64,000 nucleotides of DNA, taken from contig NZ_JACHJR010000001.1 of assembly GCF_014203705.1 (NCBI RefSeq), forward strand, positions 620,001 to 684,000, given 5' to 3'. This document shows positions 34,061 to 41,046 of the stretch, piece by piece. The notes beneath the pieces are model-generated. The model worked only from the letters and a program-made list of their open reading frames with translations. It was not told where the DNA came from and did no database searches. The stretch comes from Kitasatospora gansuensis. Its GTDB lineage: Bacteria > Actinomycetota > Actinomycetes > Streptomycetales > Streptomycetaceae. How positions within the stretch are numbered: position 1 is the stretch's first letter; every line of letters begins with the position of its first letter. The position numbers and the translations under genes were made by a program.

Positions 34061-34606
34061 CAGAGATCCCTCGGATTCAATGAGCGGAAATTCGGCATGT
34101 CGGGCCGGTGTATTTTTCTCGAGCCACAGGAATGACCCGCCCGGGGGCAGCCGGAGGCGGGGCGTGGCGAAATGGCCGACGGGCCGATGGAAGTCCCTCG
34201 GGCGGTGGCCTGCGCGGCGCTGCGCGACTCGCCCTGGAGGGCAGGAAGGTGCGGGGGTCGGTCACCGGGATCCCCGGTGCTCCTGACGCCCAGCAGTGAA
34301 GCGGTGCTGACGATGGCTCAGTACTGGCCGCGCCGTGGCGCCGGCTGGAGCAGACATCGTGCGGTCCGCATGGTCCGCATGGCTTGCATGATCCCCCGTG
34401 GATGACGACAGCGTTCCCCCGACGGCCGACGGAATGCCGGCTGCCGCTTTCGTTCATCGTGCAATTGAATCTTCAGGCGGATCCCCCGGGCATCGAACAA
34501 TCGCTCCGGGCGGGGCCGAGGAAACGTAAACACGCGCCATTCCGAGCTGTCAACCCATCGTCTCGGGACGAACAATTTCGACCTCGAACGCGCCGCTCCG
34601 CTCTGC
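34061..34606. other. Intergenic region between divergent operons
   Basis: About 550 bp with no convincing gene on either strand; open frames here lack ribosome sites. Composition is less GC-rich than the genes. It must hold the promoter of the leftward oxoamine-synthase operon, but no clear -35/-10 pair could be picked. Confidence 0.5.
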
Positions 34607-34634
34607 TAGCATGGGACCGACCGTCTGGACGGTC
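34607..34634 (+). promoter_or_regulatory. -10 box and palindromic operator of the TetR gene
   Basis: TAGCAT at 34607-34612 is a good -10. Seven bases later is the perfect palindrome GACCGTC-TG-GACGGTC (34619-34634), placed where transcription should start and 26 bp before the GTG. A TetR dimer bound here would shut its own operon. Confidence 0.65.
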
Positions 34635-34660
34635 CGCAACTGTACGAGAGGGAACCACCC

Positions 34661-35200
34661 GTGCGTGATCAACTGCTCGACGCCGTGGAACGACTGCTGG
34701 TGAAGGACGGGGTGGACTCGGTTCGCCTGGACGCGGTGGCCGCCGAGGCCGGCGTCAGCAAGGGCGGGCTGCTGCACCACTTCCCCAACAAGCGGGCGCT
34801 GGTCCAGGGCGTGGTCGGGCGGCTGGCCGACCGGTTCGAGGCGGTCCTGCCCGGTCCGGACGCACCGGCCGGTGCCTACTCGCTGGCCTGGCTGGACGCC
34901 AGCATCCCGCCCGAGTCACCGGCCGGTGACACCAGCGGCGCCTCCCAGGTACCGGTCGCGCTGCTCGCCGCGGCCGGTGGTCCCGAGGTGCTCGACGTGC
35001 TGCGCGAGCGGTACCTCGGCTGGCAGCAGCGGCTGGAGCAGGACGGCCTGAACCCGGCGGTGGCCACCCTGGTCCGGATGGCGGTGGACGGCTGGTGGTC
35101 GGCCCGACTGATGGACCTCAGCCCGCCGCACGACGCCCTGCACCGCGAGCTGCGTGAACTTCTGGTGAATCTGATCCGGGACAACGGGGGAGAGACATGA
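34661..35200 (+). CDS. TetR-family transcriptional repressor
   Basis: 179 residues from GTG 34661. N-terminal HTH: LDAVERLLVKDGVDSVRLDAVAAEAGVSKGGLLHHFPNKRALV, the classical TetR layout but beginning only a few residues before helix 1. The C-terminal ligand domain is TetR_C_37-like (LDVLRERYLGWQQRLEQ, LVRMAVDGWWSARLM). It overlaps the SMR gene (ATGA). By position it controls its own operon and perhaps the divergent lipid operon. Confidence 0.92.
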   Translation: MRDQLLDAVERLLVKDGVDSVRLDAVAAEAGVSKGGLLHHFPNKRALVQGVVGRLADRFEAVLPGPDAPAGAYSLAWLDASIPPESPAGDTSGASQVPVALLAAAGGPEVLDVLRERYLGWQQRLEQDGLNPAVATLVRMAVDGWWSARLMDLSPPHDALHRELRELLVNLIRDNGGET

Positions 35201-35529
35201 CGGCCTATCTGCTGGTGGGTGCCGCCATCGGCGCCGAGGTGACGGCGACGCTGGCACTCCGGGCCTCGCACGGCCTGACCAGGCTCATGCCGAGCCTGGT
35301 CGTCGCGGTCGGCTACATCGCGGCCTTCGTGCTGCTGGCCCAGGCCCTCAAATCGCTCAACGTCGGCCCGGTGTACGCGATCTGGTCGGGCCTCGGCACG
35401 GTCGGCGCCCTGATCGGCGGGGTGGTCGCGTTCAACGAGCCGATCAAACCCGCCACCGCCGCCGGGGCGGTCCTGGTCGTCCTCGGGGTCGCCGTGATGT
35501 ACCTGGGCGGCGGCCTCGAACACGAGTGA
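35197..35529 (+). CDS. Small multidrug resistance (SMR/EmrE-type) transporter
   Basis: 110 residues, four membrane helices. The essential membrane Glu is at residue 14 (GAEVTATLALRAS), and the signature YAIWSGLGTVGALIGG in helix 3 is intact. The C-terminal AGAVLVVLGVAVMYLGG completes the fold. Drug/proton antiport of cationic compounds is likely. Coupled to the TetR repressor. Confidence 0.93.
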   Translation: MTAYLLVGAAIGAEVTATLALRASHGLTRLMPSLVVAVGYIAAFVLLAQALKSLNVGPVYAIWSGLGTVGALIGGVVAFNEPIKPATAAGAVLVVLGVAVMYLGGGLEHE

Positions 35530-35562
35530 CGGCGGGCCGGCTTCACGACGAGGGAGAGACGG

Positions 35563-35994
35563 ATGAACGCCGACGGACGGATCCTGCGGCTCACCAAGGC
35601 GTCGATGGCGGTCACCGACATCGGCTTCCTGCTCTACTGGGCGGTCACCCTGCTCGCGCTGGTGCCCGCCCGGTACGCGTACAAGGACTACGAGAACCCG
35701 GTGCTCAGCGCCTGGAACTACTCCTTCGTGCTGCTCGACGTGGCGGCCAGCCTGACCGGCCTGGCCGCCCTCCGGCTCAGCCGCCGGGGCGGCCAGGCCG
35801 CGGCCCTGCCACTGATGCTGGTCTCGCTCGCGCTCACCAGCACGGCCGGGTTGCAGGCCATCGCCTTCTGGGCGCTGCGCAACGACTTCTCGCTGACCTG
35901 GTGGCTGCCGAACCTGTTCCTGCTGCTCTTCCCGCTCCCCGGCGCGGTCCTGATCATCCGTCAGCTGACGGCCGGCCACGGCAAGCAGGTCTAG
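35563..35994 (+). CDS. DUF5360/YvaD-like membrane protein
   Basis: 143 residues, four membrane helices (VTDIGFLLYWAVTLLALVP, NYSFVLLDVAASLTGLAAL, PLMLVSLALTSTAGLQAIA, LFLLLFPLPGAVLII). It matches the DUF5360 pattern of small four-helix proteins of unknown role. Its TAG stop is supplied by the first three bases of the MITE inserted at 35992, so the natural C-terminus may have been altered by the insertion. 33 bp after the SMR gene, same operon. Confidence 0.75.
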   Translation: MNADGRILRLTKASMAVTDIGFLLYWAVTLLALVPARYAYKDYENPVLSAWNYSFVLLDVAASLTGLAALRLSRRGGQAAALPLMLVSLALTSTAGLQAIAFWALRNDFSLTWWLPNLFLLLFPLPGAVLIIRQLTAGHGKQV

Positions 35995-36188
35995 GCCCTC
36001 TCTTTCGGGTCACGTCGGATAGCGGGCGGCGTTGGGGTGCGTGGCTCGGCGGTGCCGAGGAGGGAGCCTGATGCAGCGCATCGGCGACCGACGAGAAGCC
36101 GGCGAAGGGCCCCTCCTGCCCGATGCCGGGCAAGGAGGGCGCGTGCCCCGGCGGCGCCCGCCCGGCGTGATCCGAAAGAGAGGGCCTA
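35992..36188. mobile_element. 197-bp miniature inverted-repeat transposable element
   Basis: The ends are inverted copies beginning TAGGCCCTCTCTTTCGG: 35992-36014 and the complement of 36166-36188 agree at 22 of 23 positions. The interior (about 150 bp) is GC-rich and non-coding. The outermost TA on each side may be a TA target duplication. No transposase is in the window, so it is non-autonomous. It sits between two convergent genes and forms the stop codon of one; the long terminal hairpin could also stop transcription from both sides. Confidence 0.8.
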
Positions 36189-36191
36189 ACG

Positions 36192-37775
36192 TCAGGACAG
36201 CTCCGCCAGGCCCGCCACCCGGTCGTACGACGGGACCTCGGCCCGCACCGGCCGCCCCGCCCGGACGTCGTCCAGCACACCGAGCGCCGCGCCCAGCGCC
36301 GCCCGGTACAGCAGCGACCCCAGGCTGACCCGGCTCACGCCCAGCTCGGCGAGCTCGGGCAGGGTGAGGCCGTTCGGCGAGTGGAGCACGTTCAGCGGGA
36401 CGTCGATCCCGGCCAGCACCGCCGCGATCTCCGCCCGCTCCGTCAGGCCCGGCACGAACACCCCGTCCGCACCGGCCAGTTGGTAGGCGTCGAGCCGCTG
36501 CACGGTCTCGGCCTGCCGACCGCCCAGCCAGTGGGTGTCGGTCCTGGCGTTGACGAACAGCCCCGGCACGGCGGCCTTCACCGCCGCGATCTTCGCGGCG
36601 TGCAGGCCGACCGGGGCGAGCGTACCGTCGGCGCGGCCGTCCTCCAGGTTGATGCCCACCGCCCCGGCGGCGGCCAGCTCCCGGGCCAACTCCGCGACCT
36701 CGTCCGGGTCTTCGCTGAAACCACCCTCGACGTCCACCGACAGCAGGAACGCGCCACCCCCGAGCCGCCGGGCCAGCCGCAACGTCTCGGCCCGGGTCGC
36801 CCCGGTGCCGTCCGGCAGCCCGCTCGCCGCCGCCACCCCGAGACTGGTGGTGCCGATCGCCGGGAAGCCCCGCTCGGCGAAGAGCGCCGCCGAGGCGTGG
36901 TCCCAGGCGTTCGGCAGCAGCAGCGGTGCGCCGGCGCGGTGCAGCGCCGCGAAGGCTTCGCACGGCTCAACTTCCTGCTGCGGAGCGAGGATTCCGGCAG
37001 CCAGCGCGAGCGCCTGCTCCCGGCCCGGGCAACGCCTCGGCGCACCGCCGAAGGTCAGGGCCGACGGGCCGGACCGGAGCGGGTCGAACCGGTCGGGCTC
37101 GGCGAAGAGTCCGGGATCCCGGTTGGCGGCGGCCAGCTCCAGCAGCACCAGATCGCCCTCGGCGACCGGCACCCCGGCAACCAGGGTCGGCCGGACCGCC
37201 ACCCGCCGCATCACCCGGACCGGCGGGTCGTGCCGCAGCGTCTCGGTGAGCAGCGCCCGCACCGAGCCCGAACCAGCCGGTGCCGTACGGGTGTTGTCGA
37301 CCAGTGTGCCGGTCGCCTCGAAAGCCTGCAGCAGCAGGCCGATCCGCTGGGCGGCGGTCTCCCGGTCCGCCCCGCCGACCCGGGGCAGCAGCCAGGCCAC
37401 CGCCGCGTCGGCCGCCGGATCCGCACCGCCGAAGTACGTCCGCGCCGCCGTGCCGACCGCGGCCGCCACCGCGTCGGGCTCGGCCAGGCCCATCACCTCG
37501 GCCAGCGCCCGGACGGCCAGCACCCGGGCGTCGCCCTCGGGCCCGGCGGCGGCCGACCGCCGCAGCGCAGCCGGGTCGAGCCGCGCCAACTCGGCCTGTA
37601 CCAGCGCCCGTCGGCGGGCGTGCTCCGCACCGCTGCTGAACCGGGCCACCGTCGCGCGCAGCCACGCCATCGTGCCGACCGGGCCGGATTCGGCGGGCAG
37701 CGGGCCCAGGTGCGGGTCGGCCAGGGCGGCCCGGACGTCGGTGTACCGGTCGAAGCGGTGCTCGGTGCTGTTCAT
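36192..37775 (-). CDS. Fusion of a short cytochrome P450 and an isocitrate lyase/PEP mutase-like domain
   Basis: 527 residues in one frame. Residues 1-265 are a compact P450: C-helix EHARRRALV, I-helix LLLQAFEATGTLV (with an ATG in place of the usual AGxxT), ExxR in ETLRHDPPVRV, and heme loop LTFGGAPRRCPGREQA with Cys249. Residues 271-527 are an ICL/PEPM barrel: EAFAALHRAGAPLLLPNAWD, GTTSLGVAAASGLPDG, LLSVDVEGGFSEDPDEV, VGINLEDGRADGTLAP and FVNARTDTHWLGG. Each half matches a normally separate protein; the P450 lacks the last 20-30 residues expected after the heme loop. Joining by a deletion between two genes is likely. Divergent from an ArsR gene 65 bp away. Substrates unknown. Confidence 0.85.
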   Translation of the reverse strand: MNSTEHRFDRYTDVRAALADPHLGPLPAESGPVGTMAWLRATVARFSSGAEHARRRALVQAELARLDPAALRRSAAAGPEGDARVLAVRALAEVMGLAEPDAVAAAVGTAARTYFGGADPAADAAVAWLLPRVGGADRETAAQRIGLLLQAFEATGTLVDNTRTAPAGSGSVRALLTETLRHDPPVRVMRRVAVRPTLVAGVPVAEGDLVLLELAAANRDPGLFAEPDRFDPLRSGPSALTFGGAPRRCPGREQALALAAGILAPQQEVEPCEAFAALHRAGAPLLLPNAWDHASAALFAERGFPAIGTTSLGVAAASGLPDGTGATRAETLRLARRLGGGAFLLSVDVEGGFSEDPDEVAELARELAAAGAVGINLEDGRADGTLAPVGLHAAKIAAVKAAVPGLFVNARTDTHWLGGRQAETVQRLDAYQLAGADGVFVPGLTERAEIAAVLAGIDVPLNVLHSPNGLTLPELAELGVSRVSLGSLLYRAALGAALGVLDDVRAGRPVRAEVPSYDRVAGLAELS

Positions 37776-37840
37776 ACCCCGCAGGCTAGGGCCGGGACGC
37801 TTCGGCCGCCGCCGAACTGTGCCCGGGGCATCATGGAGGC

Positions 37841-38521
37841 ATGTCGCTCGCCGAGATCGCCGGACTGCTCGCGGACCGTACCCGGGCCGCCTTCTGCCTC
37901 GCCCTGTTCGACGGCCGGGCCTGGACCGCCGGGGAGCTGGCCCGACACGCGGGGGTCTCCGCCTCCACCGCGAGCGAGCAGCTGTCCCGCCTGATCGCCG
38001 GCGGTCTGCTGACCGAGGAGCGCCAGGGCCGCCACCGGTACGTCCGGTTGTCCGGCCCGGCCGCTGCCCAACTGATCGAGAACCTGGCCTCCTTCGCCCC
38101 GGACGCCGCCGGCCCGGCCAACCTGCGCGAGTCCACCCGGCTCGGCGCCGAGGCCCGCGCCCGCACCTGCTACGACCACCTGGCCGGACAGCTCGGCGTG
38201 AGCGTCGCGACCGCCGCGCTGGACCGCGGGCTGGTCACCGAGGAGGCCGGGCTCGCGGTCACCGAACCGGGCCGCCGCTGGTTCGCCGACCTGGGCATCG
38301 ACCTGTCGGCGCTGCGCGGCTCCCGTCCGCTGCTGCGCACCTGCCTGGACTGGACCGAGCGCCGCAACCACCTGGCGGGCGCGGCGGGCGCCGCCCTCTG
38401 CGCCCGGGCCCTCGACCGGCGCTGGGTCGAACGGATCGGCTCGGGACGGGCGTTGCGGATCACTCCGGAGGGCCGGACGGCCTTCCGGGACCTGCTCGGC
38501 CTCGACCTGACCGCCGCCTGA
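37841..38521 (+). CDS. ArsR-type winged-helix regulator
   Basis: 226 residues. N-terminal HTH: IAGLLADRTRAAFCLALFDGRAWTAGELARHAGVSASTASEQLSRLIAGGLL, wing GRHRYVRLSG. About 120 further residues resemble a second winged-helix-like half (AALDRGLVTEEAGLAVTEPGRRWF). No metal-binding Cys cluster, so effector unlike ArsR/SmtB proper. Divergent from the P450 fusion gene and a likely regulator of it. Confidence 0.87.
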   Translation: MSLAEIAGLLADRTRAAFCLALFDGRAWTAGELARHAGVSASTASEQLSRLIAGGLLTEERQGRHRYVRLSGPAAAQLIENLASFAPDAAGPANLRESTRLGAEARARTCYDHLAGQLGVSVATAALDRGLVTEEAGLAVTEPGRRWFADLGIDLSALRGSRPLLRTCLDWTERRNHLAGAAGAALCARALDRRWVERIGSGRALRITPEGRTAFRDLLGLDLTAA

Positions 38522-38596
38522 CGACCCGACAGCTGGGCGGCCCTTCCCTTTTCCCCTGAGGAACTGCACTGTGGTGACGCGGATCCGTCGGACGGG

Positions 38597-40051
38597 GTGG
38601 GTGGTTTGGGCGATCAGCACGACACACAGAACAGGATCAGCCGGAGCACCATCCACGGCAACGTGTTCATGGGCGGCATCATCACGCTGGTGACGGGCCC
38701 GAGACAGCGCCTGCTGGTAGCCGTGGTGTGCGTGCTGGCCCTGCTGGGCGGCGGCACGACGTACTGGGCGCTGCACGCGAGCGAGACGGGCAGCGACCCG
38801 GTACTCAGCGCCCGCTACGATCCCGAACACGGTGGTGTCGGCGCGACCGCAGTCGTCCCCAGGGTCGTCAAGCCGGCCGACCTGCCCACCGTCGCCGACT
38901 GCGGCGCCGTCCGGACCTGGTCGCACGCGCAGGGCGGTACGGATGTGGGAGCGTCGCCACTCACCGTCTCGATGGTCGGTAACGGCCACACCGTGGCGAT
39001 CGAGCAGGTGCGGGTGGCCATCGTGGGCGAGCCCCGCGATCCCGTGCCCGGCACGGTCGTGAACTGCAACGAGCAGGGAGTGGGCAAGAAGATCGACATG
39101 GGCGTCGACCTGGACTCCAGCAATCCGATCGCGCTGATCGGGGCCGCCGGACCGGTGTCGTTCGCCCCGTACTTCACCGACAAGTACCTCTACCTGGAGA
39201 ACCAGAAGCCCGAACTCGTCAGCCTCACGGTGCTCGCGGCCCGGCACAGCTACAACTACGTGGTCATGGTTGAGGGCTCGGTCGACGGCAAGCGCCACAC
39301 CTGGACGCTGAAGGACGGTGATCGCCCGTTCCACATCTCCGGGGTGCGAATGGAACGTGGCACCGAACTGTCGACCCAGGGGAACGGCTGGGAGACCACC
39401 TACGGCAGAGGCGCCGGTGAGCGCATCCGTTGCAACCCCTGCGTCGATCAGGACGAACAGCGGATCCCCGGCACCGCGGTCGCCGTCGCTCCGGCTGGTT
39501 ACTCCTTCACCTCCACACCGGGGGCCGATCCCACGGCGCCACTTGCCCCGCCGAAGGAGCGACCAGCCGCGGTGACGCCGCCGCTGACGGTCGACGAGCA
39601 CGACGCGGAGTCCATCGCGATCGCCTGGGCGGTCACCTCAGGCAGCTTCGACGCGTCCCGTGGCGACACGGGACCGGCGGCCGTCCTTGGCCGGGTCCGT
39701 AGGTATCTGACGCCCGAACTGGCCGCCGCCGGCGGCGGGTTGAACGCGTGCTCGGCGCACGGCTCGGCCTGGCCCGCCGAGCTGACCGCCCACCGGGGCT
39801 GGTCGGTGGTCATGCACGCGATCGCGAGACCCGTAGAGGGCCACGAGGGTCCGAGCGACCTCACCGCTGCCAAGGTCGAGCTGGAGGTTCCCGTCAACTG
39901 CGCCTACGTCGCGGAGGACGGCTGGTCCCGGATACCCAGAGGGGGGCTCACTGCCCGCCTGCAACTCCAACGCGGGCCCGACGGCCGCTACTTGATCTCC
40001 GACATCGGCGAGGTGAAGTACGACTTCCCGGCGCTGACCGACCAGCCTTGA
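38597..40051 (+). CDS. Single-pass membrane protein with an amyloid-like N-terminal motif
   Basis: 484 residues from GTG 38597 (an alternative TTG is at 38606). Residues 11-27 read QNRISRSTIHGNVFMGG, resembling short N-x-I-S-G-x-x-x-G-x-V-x-Q-x-G motifs found before membrane or NLR-type domains in actinobacteria (bacterial amyloid signalling sequences), though the VQxG core is altered. A membrane helix LLVAVVCVLALLGGGTTYWAL follows (about 39-59). The extracellular part has Cys pairs (DCGAVRTW, VNCNEQG, RCNPCVDQ) and a C-terminal domain like lipoprotein or conjugation-type NTF2 folds (IAIAWAVTSGSFD, RYLTPELAA). Codon bias is somewhat relaxed. Function unknown. Confidence 0.65.
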   Translation: MGGLGDQHDTQNRISRSTIHGNVFMGGIITLVTGPRQRLLVAVVCVLALLGGGTTYWALHASETGSDPVLSARYDPEHGGVGATAVVPRVVKPADLPTVADCGAVRTWSHAQGGTDVGASPLTVSMVGNGHTVAIEQVRVAIVGEPRDPVPGTVVNCNEQGVGKKIDMGVDLDSSNPIALIGAAGPVSFAPYFTDKYLYLENQKPELVSLTVLAARHSYNYVVMVEGSVDGKRHTWTLKDGDRPFHISGVRMERGTELSTQGNGWETTYGRGAGERIRCNPCVDQDEQRIPGTAVAVAPAGYSFTSTPGADPTAPLAPPKERPAAVTPPLTVDEHDAESIAIAWAVTSGSFDASRGDTGPAAVLGRVRRYLTPELAAAGGGLNACSAHGSAWPAELTAHRGWSVVMHAIARPVEGHEGPSDLTAAKVELEVPVNCAYVAEDGWSRIPRGGLTARLQLQRGPDGRYLISDIGEVKYDFPALTDQP

Positions 40052-40060
40052 CACCCGCCG

Positions 40061-40852
40061 TCAGGGCAGCTGCTCCAGCTCGATGCCGAAGTGTGTCCGG
40101 TACGCGGCCAGCGCGCCGGCCTCGTCGAGCTCCTGCCCGGTCCGCGAACCGTCGGCGGCGGTGCGGATCAGCCTGGTCCCGCTGAGCGTGATCCGGCCAC
40201 CCTCCGCCAGGCGCGAGCAGGTGACGGAGCGTCGGAAGTGCGAGTCCGGCGAGGTGGCCTGCCACCAGCAGGTCGGCACGAAGTCGGTCAGCTCGTAGGC
40301 CCGCTGGTCCAGCCGGTACTGCGGCGCGCCGTTCTGTCGGACGTCGAGCTCGTCGCCGTGCGGGACGATCGTGAACACCCCGGCGGGATCGGCCTGTTCA
40401 CCGCGCTCGTCCAGCCGCAGCGGCAGCTCGCTGAACCGGCCGAACCCGACGTCCGCCAGCCAGACCTCCCCGTCCAGGTCCACCCGCAGCGCCATGTGGT
40501 CGAACGGCGGCCCGATCCGTTCCGGCCCGAACACCCGCGCCGCCAGCAGGGTCACCCGGAAGCCGAGCGCACGCAGCAACTCGGCGAACGCACCGTTGAG
40601 TTCGTAGCAGAACCCGCCCCGGTGCCGCTCGGTGATCTTCGCCACCAGCGCACCGGGCTCGAGCACGATCGGCTCCCCCAGCCGCACGCTCAGGTTCTCG
40701 AAGGGGACGGCCTCCAGGTGCGCCCGCTGCAGCTCGGCCAACGCCGCCCGGTCGGCCCGGCCGGGTCGCGGCAGGCCGATCCGGGCCAGGTAGGCGGCCA
40801 CCTGCTCATCGGTCAGGACACTGGGTGCTGAGACATGATCCACACCGCCCAT
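40061..40852 (-). CDS. Arylamine N-acetyltransferase (NAT)
   Basis: About 263 residues. Transfers acetyl from acetyl-CoA to arylamines, hydrazines or amine intermediates; homologues such as RifF close ansamycin rings. The Cys-His-Asp triad is seen in RGGFCYELNGAF, FDHMALRVDL and WLADVGFG. PFENLSVRLGEPI and FVPTCWWQATSPDSHF fit the family. Start uncertain: ATG 40852 chosen, an ATG at 40879 is also in frame, and neither has a strong ribosome site. Convergent with the membrane protein gene. Confidence 0.9.
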   Translation of the reverse strand: MGGVDHVSAPSVLTDEQVAAYLARIGLPRPGRADRAALAELQRAHLEAVPFENLSVRLGEPIVLEPGALVAKITERHRGGFCYELNGAFAELLRALGFRVTLLAARVFGPERIGPPFDHMALRVDLDGEVWLADVGFGRFSELPLRLDERGEQADPAGVFTIVPHGDELDVRQNGAPQYRLDQRAYELTDFVPTCWWQATSPDSHFRRSVTCSRLAEGGRITLSGTRLIRTAADGSRTGQELDEAGALAAYRTHFGIELEQLP

Positions 40853-41046
40853 TCCACCCGACCCCACTGACACGAGCAAGTCCCGGCCGGCTCAGCCCTG
40901 ACGTCCAGCCGGTTCCGGCCGGCCGGGGTGATCCGGGCCCGGAGCGAACGGCGGTCGTGCCGGTCCTGGACCCGCTCCAGTCCGGACCCGCAGCTGCCGC
41001 GCGCCGCCCCGGAGATGCCGGGACGGCGCGCGCCAAAGGGCGGACG

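Noticed and set aside
32122..34135. Rightward frames opposite the oxoamine synthase and membrane protein
   Set aside because: Proline/arginine-rich shadow frames; the leftward genes are supported by motifs and overlaps.
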